Below, one piece after another: positions 10,090 to 20,400 of a stretch of DNA of 64,000 nucleotides. Made by a program: the position numbers and the translations under genes. The notes below the pieces were generated by a model. The model made no database searches. It saw only the letters and a program-made list of their open reading frames with translations, and was not told the DNA's origin. Origin of the DNA: Stomorhina lunata (taxonomy: Eukaryota; Arthropoda; Insecta; Diptera; Rhiniidae); the NCBI GenBank assembly GCA_933228675.1, contig OW121743.1, forward strand, positions 79,355,995 to 79,419,994, written 5' to 3'. Numbering within the stretch: position 1 is the stretch's first letter; each line of letters begins with the position of its first letter.

Positions 10090-12850
10090 AAAAAAAAACG
10101 AAGAAAAAAGTTTTATTTACAGAAAAAATTGTTATATGAAAATTTTTCTATAAAAACAAATTTTATATGAAAATTTTTCTATAGAAAAAATTTTTAGAAG
10201 AAAACTTTTCTATAGAAGCAATTTTTAAATAAAAATTTTTCTATAGAAAAATTTTAAAATTAAAATTTTTTTATAAAAAAAATTATTATATGAAAATTTT
10301 TCTATATAAACAACTTTTAGATGAAAATTTTTCTATAAAAAAGATTTTTAGATGATTTTTCTATAGAAAAATATTTTATATGATAATTTTTCTAGAAAAA
10401 ATTTTTATATGAAAATTTTTCTATAGAAAAAATTTTTTATAAAAAAAAAAATTTATAAAAGAAATTTATATTAAAATTTTTATATAAAAAAAAATTTATA
10501 TGAAAATTTTTATGTACAAAATTTTTCTATAGAAAACATTTTGTTATGAAAAATTTTCTATAGCAAAAAAATTTTAATATGAAAATTTTTCTATAGAAAA
10601 AATTTTTATATGAAAAGTTTTCTTAAGAAAAAATTTGTATATGAAAATTTTTCTAAAGAAAAAATTTTTATATGAAATTTTTTCTATAGAAAACATTTTT
10701 GTATGAAAACTTTTTTATAGAAAAAATTTTTCAAAAAGAAGTGTATTTGCATTTGATCCCAAATCTGTTACATTTATTTATTAATGTAACAGACCAATTT
10801 ATTGATAAAAAGCCAAAAAATGTTTGCGGAGAAACCAAATTCCTCGACGCGTTTCGATGGTTGGTTAAGCCATCTCTTCAGGAGGATTATCCCCAATTTA
10901 GACAGATCGCAAACCTCGCATTATTACTATAGTCGATAATCTACGCTTTTACTTTTGGTTTATGAACATAATTCTTAATAGTTATGTTTGTAAATTTAGT
11001 AATAATGCGAGGTTTTCGATCTGTCTAAATTGGGGATAATCCTCCTGAAGAGATGGCTTAACCAACCATCGAAACGCGTCGAGGAATTTGGTTTCTCCGC
11101 AAACATTTTTTGGCTTTTTATCAATAAATTTGTCTGTTACCTTAATAAATAAATGTAACAGATTTGGGATCAAATGCAAATACACTTATTTTTGAATAAT
11201 ATTTACATCCCGACTATTTTGTTATTTTTTGAAAAAAAAAAAAAAAAAAAATTTTTGTATGAAAATTTTTCTATAGAAAAAATTTATATAGAAAAAATTT
11301 TTATATGAAATTTTTTCTATAGAAAAAATTTTTATATGAAATTTTTTCTATAGAAAAAATTTTTATATGAAATTTTTTCTATAGAAAAAATTTTTATATG
11401 AAATTTTTTCTATAGAAAAAATTTTTATATGAAATTTTTTCTATAGAAAAAATTTTTATATAGAAAAAATTCATATAGAAAAAATTTTTATATGAAAAAA
11501 TTTCATATAGAAAAAATTTTTATATGAAAAAATTTCATATAGAAAAAAATTTTATTCAAAAAGAAGTGTATTTGCATTTTTCTATAGAAAAATTTTCATA
11601 TAAACATTTTTTCTATAGAAAAATTTATACAGAAAAATTATTTCCATAGAAAAAGTTTCATCTAAAAATTTTCTCTATGAAAAATTTTTTTCAATAAAAA
11701 AATCTTCATCTAAAAATTATTTCTATAGAAAAATTTTTATATAAAAAATTTTTGTAAGGAAAGTTTTTCTGTAGAAAAAATTTTTCTATAGTAATTTTTT
11801 TGATAGAAATTTTTTTTATAGAAAAATTTTTTGTATAGAAAAATTTTTTTCTATAGAAATTTTTTTCTATAAAAATTTTTTTATAGAAAAATTTTTTTCT
11901 ATAGAAATTTTTTCTATAGAAAAATTTTTTTCTCTAGAAATTTTTTCTATAGAAAAATTTTGGTATAGAAATTTTTTCTATAGAAATTTTTTGTATAGAA
12001 AATTTTTTTCTATAGAAATTTTTTGTATGGAAATTTTTTTTCTATAGAAATTTTTTGAATAGAAAATTTTTTTCTATAGAAATTTTTTCTATAGAAACAT
12101 TTTTTCTATAGAAATTTTTTCTATAGAAAATTAAGAAAAACTTTTTCTATAGAATTTTTTTTTATATAGAAATTTTTTCTGTAGAAAAATTTTTTCTATA
12201 GAAACTTTTTCTAAAGAAATTTTTTCTATAGAAAAATTTTTTCTATAGAAATTTTTTCTACAGAAAAATTTTTTTATAGAAATTTTTTCTATAGAAAAAT
12301 TTTTTTATAGAAATTTTTTCTATAGAAAAATTTTTTGCTATAGAAATTTTTTTTTATAGAAATTTGTTCTATAGAAATTTTTTCTATAGAAATTTTTTCT
12401 ATAGAAATTTTTTCTATAGAAATTTTTTCTATAGAAATTTTTTCTATAGAAATTTTTTTTGATAGAATTTTTTTTTTATAGAAAAATTTTTTCGATAGAA
12501 TTTTTCTCTATAGAAAAATTTTTTCGATAGAAAAAAATTTCAAAAAGGTTTATGAAAATTTTGGGACATCAAACATTTAATTAAAAAGTTTTACTGTAGT
12601 GTATTGCACTAAGAATCCCAATTTATTACAATTATTTGTTATTGCAATAAATAGTTTTTTGATAAAACCAAAAAATGTTGGTGGGGAAAATTTTTATTTA
12701 TAAAATTTCTATAAAAATTTTTATATAAAAATTTTTTCTATAGAAAAAAATTTCATATAAAATTTTTTTCTAAAATTTTTTTTTCTATAAAAAAATGTTT
12801 ATAGAAAAATTTTTTTTTCTATAAAAAAATGTTCATAGACAAATTTTTAG
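10090..12850. repeat. Type B AT-rich tandem array (31-bp monomer, 15-bp half-units)
   Basis: Copies of a 31-bp monomer: CTATAGAAAAAATTTTTATA followed by TGAAATTTTTT. They are cleanest at 11290-11470. From about 11800 the repeat shortens to CTATAGAAATTTTTT, a perfect 15-bp half-unit tandem at 12365-12455. Each CTATAG lies at the centre of a dyad (AAAATTTTTCTATAGAAAAATTTT). The array is interrupted by the palindromic core at 10732-11194 and by a degenerate fragment of the same core at 12600-12690. Confidence 0.95.
10732..11194. mobile_element. Foldback-like palindromic element nested in the type B array
   Basis: Two arms of about 200 bp, 10732-10931 and 10998-11194, are near-perfect reverse complements separated by a loop of about 66 bp. 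The arm starts CAAAAAGAAGTGTATTTGCA and ends near CGCATTATTACTA. Both arms carry the same 60-67-residue frame (core KKPKNVCGETKFLDAFRWLV). Diverged copies occur at 37255-37780, 54215-54290 and as a 25-bp scrap at 11553-11578. No TIR or target duplication can be defined because both ends dissolve into array DNA. Confidence 0.8.
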
Positions 12851-13580
12851 TAACTTATTCTACGCCTCTGATTTTTCTACGCTCTTTGAAAAGAGACCTT
12901 TTTTATTCCTTCCGCCGTGAGCAAAAACAACTAAAATGCATTCAAATGTGAAACTAATTTTAGTAGAAAAATTAAATTAAAAACTAAATTGTTAAAAGGT
13001 AAATGTAAAATTTACTTACCACTTCCGTTTGTAAAATGTTAAAATCTCCGTTAATAATTGTATGATAAAAATCAAGAGACACAGCTGAGTTGAGTTGTGC
13101 CGAGCGGAGCTGAAGGAAAGGCAGGAAAGAGACCAACAACATACACATAAGCTCTTAGTAATAATTTCCGGTTCCGTTTTAATTTGAATTATTTAAAATG
13201 ATTTAAAATGCATGTGTTTTGGTAGAGAATCCAATTAAATATTCGTTAAATTTGTTTGCGTATATTTTAGGTTTTGGCACATAATTTTTTGTATTTTTTT
13301 TAATTTAAAAATTTAACTAAATTTCATTGGAAATAAAATAAATTTCTGGTGTGAACAAGAAAATGAAAATATTTTTATTATTTTTACTCTAAGGATTTTG
13401 TTTTCACACACATTAATGTTTCATATTGATTTGTGTTTGTATTGTTTTCTGCTGCCAACTGTTGATCCACTTTTTTTTTTTGTATTCAAGCAACTGAACA
13501 ATTATTTTTATTTTTTCTGTTCCAACTACTAGAGTCCTTTTGCTGCTTTCCCCTCGACTTGTTTTCACTCTTTGTCTCCC
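12851..13580. other. Spacer downstream of the minus-strand Ser/Arg-rich gene
   Basis: Mostly AT-rich, with a GC-richer patch at 13085-13145. No ORF with protein-like composition. It may include 3'-UTR or downstream introns of the gene ending at 13720, since other isoforms could continue this way. Confidence 0.4.
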
Positions 13581-13586
13581 TTTATT
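13581..13586 (-). terminator. Candidate poly(A) signal for the Ser/Arg-rich gene
   Basis: TTTATT on the plus strand reads AATAAA on the minus strand, about 135 nt downstream of the stop codon at 13722-13720. It is the first canonical signal seen. In such AT-rich DNA the motif is frequent by chance. Confidence 0.35.
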
Positions 13587-13719
13587 GTTTCAAAATTAAA
13601 TTGTATAAAAATAAAATTTCGAAAAATAATAGAGCAAAAATAACTTTTAAATGAATGAAAAGAAAAGAAATAACAATAAAAAAAACTACAGCAAATCTCC
13701 CTTGAACATAAAAAGTAAT

Positions 13720-15739
13720 TTATGTCTGAACGGGCACATTGCTTTCGGTCTCTTTCAGTATGGGCGCCTGCCAGACCCCACTGCCAGAACGTGTTTTACG
13801 AGCTTGTGCAATGCCATCCATTATATCCAATTGTAAATTATGTATGCTACCCCGATGTTCGGTTAGTGGTGGTCCCTGTATACCACTACCACGACGACTG
13901 CCGCTGCAAGCACAAAGAGGAGAAATGGAAAAAAAAAACAAGAGGGAATAAGAATTAATAGATAAACATTTGTGAAAAGCTGCGAAAAATAGATTATTAA
14001 AGTGGTAATAAATGCAAAAAGAGAAAATGGAAAAAGTATTAAAATAATTTAGTTTAAGAAACTTTCTTGATTTAACTTCATAAAATCAGCTATACTTATT
14101 GTTCAAAAGTCAAAGGTTTAAGAACATTATCCTTCAATTGCATGAGGACGAAAAAAATGTTTAAAAGAATTTGCTATCTTACATATATGCGAATGACTAT
14201 GTGTTAATTAGGATATAGACTTAAATATCTGTGGCTTGGTGCTAAAGGGCCAATGTCAAAAAAAGTAGTTTTGAGAAAATTTGATTTAAAGTTTTTATTT
14301 TCCATATAAACTCATAGTAACATTGCGCAGAAAACCCCTTATAAATCTTTTCTAAGTTAAGTTAGAGATTAGCTATTGGAGCCAAATAAAAGAGGGTAAA
14401 GAAGAGAATCTAACGCAATGATTAACTCAGAACAGAAAAAAATTGACATTGGCCCTTTTAGCACGTCAAACGTCAAAAATCTATATCAGCTGTTTTCAAT
14501 GCAGCTGCCGTCTTAAAAATAATTAATTAATAATTAAGGCGACTGTTGCAACCAACGACTTTTGTAGTCGGTGTTCGTGTAGCCTGCTGTCGTAATTGTG
14601 TTTCTAGCATTAATATGTAAAACATCAATATGTCTTTCAAAAGAATCAGAAAGTTCGATGATAGTGCGAATAATGATCTGCTATGTACTTTGATTTTGGT
14701 CCCTTTATGCAGTGTTAAAGCTTCCTAATGACAAATTACTTGTGTGTCCTAAGAACACTTCCATTCTCTGGAATTTCCCAAAACACATTTCAAGGGAAAT
14801 ACATAGATACAGCCAGGGTACACAATTGCAAACACCCACTGAAGTGGCAATAAAGTCATGAAAGTGTTGCTCAAGTTTTAAATTAAATTATCTTTTGTTC
14901 CATTATTGTCAGGTGACATTATCAAATGATAAACAAGAAAGAGAATAAAATATTAACTTTTGGCAAAATTGGGAAATACAATTTAAAATTTCATTATATA
15001 TTGGCCAAGTCGAGAAGACAAAGAAAGAATGAAAGTGCATGTTTTGTCATGTTAATTGTGAATAGATTTAGTCATTAATTTACATCCGTTCCATTTTCGA
15101 AACAAAAAAAAAACTAACAACACTGGAGAGTACTTTATATTGAGGACACACACATACTTTAACACCATTTTCAAATGCTTCAACACACTGATACTTATTC
15201 ATTTATATATACATAGATACATATACATAACTTTAGGTTACAAACTTGTTAAATACTTGAACATACCTATACATTGCTCCAGATATAGACTCACGACGAT
15301 TGCGTCCAAACAATGTGGGTGGCACTGCTGATATTGTTACAACTGAATGCCTTCGACCACCACCACCAGGATTGGTTTTCTGTGAGAGTGTAGCCAAAAA
15401 TTCCACTTCATGTGGACTCAAGCCACCCGTTTCACCACCCACTTCGGACAGACGTCTCACTTGACTGGCTGTAATACCTTCTGTTATTTGCAACGAGGGC
15501 AATGAGTGTTTACGACGTTGTTGCATGTCTGGTAGTGGACACAGTAGATATGGATTTTTGGGTGATTCTGGGTCTGAGTCATCGCTATATGTTCGACCAG
15601 CACCGAAGCCACCCTCCGCATAGCCACCAACTGCCCCTTGGACATCATCGTTTTCATCTGTTGTTTGGGATTCTTCGACCACAATAAGTGGCTCTTGTGT
15701 GCTGATATTGAAAACTGGTGTAAATGATGAACGACGCAT
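13720..15739 (-). CDS. Two-exon gene for Ser/Arg-rich phosphosite protein (218 aa; possibly radish-like)
   Basis: Exon 1 is 15739-15267 (157 codons plus 2 nt) and exon 2 is 13903-13720. The donor AG|GTATGT and acceptor TTGCAG|C join in phase and rebuild one Ser codon (residue 158), giving 218 residues. The ATG sits in a good fly context (CAACAAAATG), though the frame stays open upstream. The protein looks largely disordered: acidic and Gly-rich at 28-60, then a row of basophilic-kinase sites RRSS (2-5), RRKHS (75-79), RRLS (95-98), RRHS (129-132), RRES (148-151) and RRGS (161-164). A more ordered-looking segment, TEHRGSIHNLQLDIMDGIAQ, lies at 172-191. No catalytic domain, signal peptide or membrane segment is seen. 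Many PKA-type sites recall fly Radish, a memory protein reported to bind Rac1, but I cannot confirm that identity. Upstream exons may exist, and the C-terminus after PILKETESNVPVQT could be isoform-specific. Confidence 0.8.
14230..14465. mobile_element. MITE copy in the intron of the Ser/Arg-rich gene (right end truncated)
   Basis: Starts TGTGGCTTGGTGCTAAAGGG and runs to TTGGCCCTTTTAGC, where the outer part of the right terminal repeat is missing. It matches the complete copy at 34892-35138 along most of its length, in the same orientation. It has no coding capacity and lies in the 1363-bp intron 15266-13904. Confidence 0.8.
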
Positions 15740-16624
15740 TTTGTTGCCGCTGTTGTTTGAGGAAACGAGAAGGAGGAGGATAGTTACTATTTCAGAGAGC
15801 TTTTGTCTAGGGATGCGTGTGTTAAATTGTTTACAGACCCTCTTCCACCAAAATAAGATATTTGAATATTTGTTTCGTTTCGAAATTTTTTGGATGGGAA
15901 ATTGATACTTTGTGGTACTTTTGTGGTCAATTGTGCGTTGGTTCCGGTTTTTAAAAGTAAAATAATGATTTTTGTTATTTGCTGCAAATGATTAAAGCTG
16001 AAATAGAAGATAATGAAAAAAGAATTCTTATTTTATTACAGTCTTTATAAATTTCTTTAAATCAAGTAATTTAAAATAGAAATACTTCAGTATAAACATA
16101 TCTTCATTACATCATATATGACTCTTTCTTGCATCTTTCCATCCTTTGACATGTCCTATGTTTACTTTTCTTTAATTAGGACTCAAAAAGACAACAGGGC
16201 AAAATGTCTTAGATTCAATTAGACAAAATGTATTCATTAAATTTATTTTCATTCATTTGATAAAATAATGAACATTCTAAATTGTATTTTAGTAATTATC
16301 TTATATGTTTTTGTTTATGCATTTAAATTAGTTACAAGTGTTTGTATAAGTATATGTGCAATTTGTTAATTACAATTATGATACTTAAACCACTTTACAC
16401 TAATTACGGTAAACTGAGTGTATGTGTATATGTGTCGGGATAAACATGAAGGATTAACACATGGCTCTAAGGGCATTAATACATGTATATTTAAATACAT
16501 ACATTCACATAAATTAAATAAAACTAAAATAATTGAAAACATCTGCATGATTATAACAAATTGTTCCCTTTTGTACAATTAAAGCATTTTTACTCTGTAC
16601 TTGACATTTTAGTATGTATTTTGA
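15740..16624. other. Region 5' of the Ser/Arg-rich gene
   Basis: The minus-strand frame remains open for at least 26 codons upstream of the chosen ATG. An acceptor-like TTTCCTCAAACAACAG lies just before it, so 5'-UTR or an upstream intron is likely here. No clear TATA/Inr pair was found. No other gene is seen to 16624. Confidence 0.4.
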
Positions 16625-16945
16625 AATGAACTAGATCTGAATTTAAACTAGAACTGAACCTACAACTGAACCGAGAACTGAACCTAGAATTGAACCTACA
16701 ACTGAACCAAGAAATGAACCTAGAACTGACCTAAAATTGAAACTGGAACTAAACCTAGAACTGAACCTAGAACTGAACCTACAACTGAACCGAGAACTGA
16801 ACCTAGAATTGAACCTAGAACTGAACCAAGAAATGAACCTAGAACTGACCTAAAATTGAAACTGGAACTAAACCTAGAACTGAACCTAGAACTGAACCTA
16901 GAACTAAACCTAGAACTGAACCTAGAATTGAACCTAGAACTGAAC
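16625..16945. repeat. 12-bp minisatellite (GAACTGAACCTA)
   Basis: About 25 degenerate copies of GAACTGAACCTA, with variants such as GAACTGAACCGA and GAATTGAACCTA. A block of about 130 bp is itself duplicated within the array. On the minus strand this gives a meaningless Gly-Ser-Val-Leu repeat peptide. The same minisatellite family recurs at 45605-45648 and 48136-48420. Confidence 0.9.
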
Positions 16946-17384
16946 CAGAAAAAATCCGGAAATTAGTACCTATTCTTACAATGTATGTAAAATTTGATTT
17001 TAATAAATCAACGTTAATTACAGAAGTTATCAGCACAAATATATTTAAATTAACTATAATTGATTTGAGTGTTTAAAAGTCATTTAATATTTAATTATAT
17101 TATTGTTATAGTGTGTCAACAGAGATAAGTATATCACGAACTTGAAATGTTCTAAATACCCTTCCAGATCCAACCAAATACAGAACTTTACCTTCCACCA
17201 TGAGTATTCGGATACGTTATTGATTTAGGTGGTTGGACGGGCTTTAACTATGATATATTACGTTAAGGTATCAATTTTTTGAATCACCGATAACAATACG
17301 ATCCAAAAATAACTTCGACATTACTTCAGCGATTGAAAAAATAGAGTTACACTTTGAAGTCTACCGAATACTGAATTATAATAT
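16946..17384. other. Intergenic, nothing recognised
   Basis: Unique AT-rich DNA between the minisatellite and the next transposon. No ORF or repeat structure seen. Confidence 0.5.
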
Positions 17385-18696
17385 CAGGGTCCTATTTCAC
17401 TAAGCTACAAGTTTACAATTACAAGTGTTTTTGCCTGTAAAATTGTAAACTTGTAAATAATTGTGTATTAAAATACAATTACAAGTTTGTAGCTACAAGT
17501 GATTTTGACAATTCACAAGTTTACAAGTCGAACTTCTACAAGTGGTTTTGTATCACTAATCTAAATTTGTACTTGTACACTAGAAAAAAAACAAGTTAAA
17601 AGTGAATGGTAAATTGAATTCAAATTTGGTTTTTAACTAGTTTTTAACAAAAATTAATTAAAATTAACAAAAAATCAAATCAATATTAATTACCATTTAT
17701 TTATTTTATTTGTTTTTAAATATGTTTCGATTAATAATAGTCCATTGATTAGTGTATCTTGACGAATTTAGTTTACTTTGACGAATTTTAATAGCACACT
17801 ACCAAAATAATTGTTTTTGCCAAATTTAATCAAATTATCTTGAGAATTGCGAAATGTACTTTGATTACAAGGTTTACATGGGGGTCAAGCAAGCCGTCCA
17901 GCCAGATGGACGGACGGACTGACATCGTTTAATCGGCTCAGGAAGTAATTCTAAATCCGTTGTTATACTAAAAGGTGGTCTAACTAAGACCAATATTTCA
18001 ATGCGTTATATATATCAGCCCAAACTTATAATACCCTTTCCACCTATAGTGATGAAGCGTATGCAGAACAAGGGAGATCAATGATGTCCTTTACTTAAGG
18101 ATATCTCAAAAATCATATCTTCCATTTTCTTTATCATTCTCTCAAATGTGAATAATAGTATAGACAACAAAATACGAAAACCAAAAAATGGGCTCATGGT
18201 GGATCAGAAAACAAAAAACTTTTTCTTAACTTTTTAATTAAAAGAGCATAAAACTACAGGGCATATGCTAAAATATGAGCCTAGTCTTATAAAAATCTGA
18301 TAACCGTATCAAAAGTTATAGGCATATAAAGTGGGTATGTTTCTGAAAAATATTGAAAAAAAAACGAACTTTTAACCGCCATAAAATTTGAACCAAAGCT
18401 AATTTAAAAATTTTGAAGAAGTGTAAAAATTGTCTAGGCTAGGAGAATGTACATATATATAAAATTTCATAAAAATCGTATTTTTTATTTGACTCCATAT
18501 ATTTATCAAAATATTTTATTTTATTATAATTGTAATTTTAGAAATTGTAATTGTAGAAATTGTAGTTTACAAGTCCAAAAAGCTACAATTGTTGTGAAAA
18601 TTTTAATGAAACACAATTGAATAGCACTTGTAAGAATTAGACTTGTAATTGTAACTTGTAAACTTGTAGAATTGTAGTTTAGTTAAATAGGGCCCA
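17385..18696. mobile_element. TIR transposon with GGGYCCTATTT ends and long imperfect inverted termini
   Basis: Left end GGGTCCTATTTCACTAAGC and right end (reverse complement) GGGCCCTATTTAACTAAAC. Both are followed by more than 100 bp rich in CTACAAGTTTACAATTACAA-type words, giving long, internally repetitive, imperfect inverted termini of roughly 150-200 bp. About 1.3 kb overall, with no transposase frame. A DINE-like fragment occupies 17875-18060. Target duplication is not clear (CAG on both sides). Confidence 0.7.
17875..18060 (+). mobile_element. DINE-like repeat fragment (GTCY-core family)
   Basis: Carries the family signature: a CCAGCCAGATGGACGGACGG microsatellite core, then AATCGGCTCAGGAAGTAATT, then an AAAGGTGGTC block and an ATACCCTTTCCACCTAT end. 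It is the 3' portion only and is nested in the TIR element 17385-18696. Dipteran mini-me/DINE-type elements are known to carry GTCY proto-microsatellites. Confidence 0.65.
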
Positions 18697-18851
18697 GATG
18701 TTAACTCTCCAAAGTACCATACTTGATATTATTGACACAAACCATATCTAATAGGTTTACCATATTATGCCGAAATCAAAATTTTTAACTTTTTGATTGG
18801 ACAACCTTTGGGTAAATAAAAAAGTTGATATTATATCGGTTTAAAAGTAAT

Positions 18852-18857
18852 TTTATT
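18852..18857 (-). terminator. Candidate poly(A) signal for the minus-strand DUF1091-like gene
   Basis: AATAAA on the minus strand, about 55 nt downstream of the TAA at 18913-18911. The distance is suitable for a compact fly gene. Confidence 0.45.
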
Positions 18858-18910
18858 TTAAGTTTTTTTTTGTTTTTGGTTAATTAAAAACATATGTTAT
18901 TCCATTCATC

Positions 18911-19587
18911 TTAATAACTCGGTTCAACATTTGCTATCACCTCCACTTCCCACTCAGCATCGCCATAGGCATTAAATATAATTTTATATTCTCCCGGCTC
19001 CAAATGATTTGGCAAGCCATCTTGTGATATTTGACATTTATCCAAGATATAGGTTTTCTTCTCCAGTGGCGGTGTAAAAGTACCCTCGAAATAGGGTAAA
19101 TTTGAACATTCCTTAAATGTTTCCATGAGCACAGTTTTATAATGACCATTTAAGGCATCAAAAAAATGTTGGCGTTGCAATACCAAAGGTAATGGTGCAT
19201 AAACACCATCACCATTTTTGCTACGAAATGATTTAACTTCAATCTATTGCGAAAAGATTCGAATTAAATAAGTATGAATTGTGAAATTGAAGACATTTAC
19301 CTCATTTTCATCTCCCTCTGCTATGTCCACATTCATGTAGTATTCGCCCGATAAAGCATAGACTCCACGAGAAATCCGTTCAATATTTAATGTCACATTG
19401 ACTAAATCTGCATTTGAGGTCTTGGTAGTAACCGATTTAAATTCATAGATCCAGGTCTAGAAAATTGTTTTTGTTTGTATTAAGTGCCTTCCATGAAACT
19501 ACTTTTCATATATACCTTTTCCATTTGTCCATGACAGAAATGGATTAAAATATTTATAATTGTTGTTATTAGAATGAAAAAATCCAT
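18911..19587 (-). CDS. Secreted DUF1091-like protein, three exons (186 aa)
   Basis: Exons 19587-19516, 19456-19301 and 19243-18911 (24 + 52 + 110 codons), all joined in phase 0. Introns are 59 and 57 bp with GT-AG ends. Residues 1-20 form a signal peptide (MDFFILITTIINILIHFCHG). The mature part has ERISRGVYALSG (exon 2) and, in exon 3, KSFRS, HYKTVLMETFKEC, PPLEKKTYILDKCQISQDGL and WEVEVIANV. Two exon-3 cysteines are shared with the paralogue at 24237-26045. Length, two short phase-0 introns and the DGLPNHL..G.YK pattern fit the fly DUF1091 (MD-2-related, lipid-binding-like) secreted family, whose members are mostly uncharacterised; the family call is from memory. The gene looks intact and has its own core promoter. 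Confidence 0.85.
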
Positions 19588-19599
19588 AGCTCCGAATAC

Positions 19600-19631
19600 A
19601 ACTGAAGGAATGCTCGTCTAATTATTTAATA
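19600..19631 (-). promoter_or_regulatory. Core promoter of the minus-strand DUF1091-like gene
   Basis: On the minus strand a TATA-like TATTAAAT (19631-19624) begins 28 nt upstream of the A of an Inr match TCAGTT (19605-19600). This is the arrangement typical of fly TATA/Inr promoters. It predicts a start at about 19603 and a 5'-UTR of about 15 nt before the ATG at 19587. An alternative TATATAAATA lies about 30 bp further upstream. Confidence 0.5.
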
Positions 19632-19669
19632 TTAGCTGTTGGTTATGTGTTCCAATATTTATATATTGT

Positions 19670-20060
19670 ATTCATTCAAAACTAGTTCAATTATTAAATT
19701 TAAATAATTTTAGCAAAAAAAAAAAAAAAAATTATACTAACTAATAGTTACAGATCGCTATAATACATTTTTCTGTTAATTGCTTAATAATTAATGAGAT
19801 AAATGCAATATTAAACAAATAAACAATATTTTTTACAAATTAATAAAAAATAGAAAATGGAAAAAAGATCTATAATTTATGATTCCTGATTCTATAATAC
19901 GTTGTTCCTAGGCTAGAAGTTAGTGTTATAAAAATATATAAAACTTGAATATGCTAAGTTTAATTGTCTAACATTTTGGTAATTTCCGGGGTGGGGTCAT
20001 ATAAGTGGAAGCTCCTAAGGTTAAACCGATTGAGTTTTAACTTTTGATATTAATAATCAA
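19670..20060. other. Intergenic, nothing recognised
   Basis: AT-rich DNA upstream of the minus-strand DUF1091-like gene, with a poly(A) run near 19715. No gene or repeat structure seen. Confidence 0.5.
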
Positions 20061-20400
20061 GCGTAGGCAGCCCATACCACCAGAAGCCAAAGAATTTTTG
20101 TAATTTTCGTAAATACCACGACCATTAATTAAATTCGTGAAAATGAGTATAAAAATCATTCAGTTGGAATTTGGATGTTAAGAGAGTCGGTTGGTGGCGC
20201 TTTGTTAAAGAAAAGACAAAAAACAAAATAGACAAGAACCAAAATCGAAAGAAGAAAAAAATATAATCTCGAACATTGTTGACACGACACTATTTTTTTT
20301 TGTAAACATTGTTTAATATAAATGTAACCGAATTGGGAATTCTAATATTAAACAATTTTAGATTTTTATATTTTTTAGATATTTTCGATACAAAAATTTT
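20061..20400. repeat. Left unique arm of a large inverted repeat
   Basis: From GCGTAGGCAGCCCATACCAC to GATATTTTCGATAC this 340-bp non-tandem sequence is matched by the reverse complement of about 27655-27985. Matched landmarks include CCCATACCACCAG, ATTTTTGTAAT.TTCGTAAA, AATCATTCAGTTGGAA, ACACGACACTATT and TCTAATATTAAACAATTTTA. A type C array follows directly on the inner side in both arms. Confidence 0.85.

Noticed and set aside
16839..17036. Gly-Ser-Val-Leu repeat protein
   Set aside because: Frame through the 12-bp minisatellite; same repeat recurs elsewhere without an open frame.
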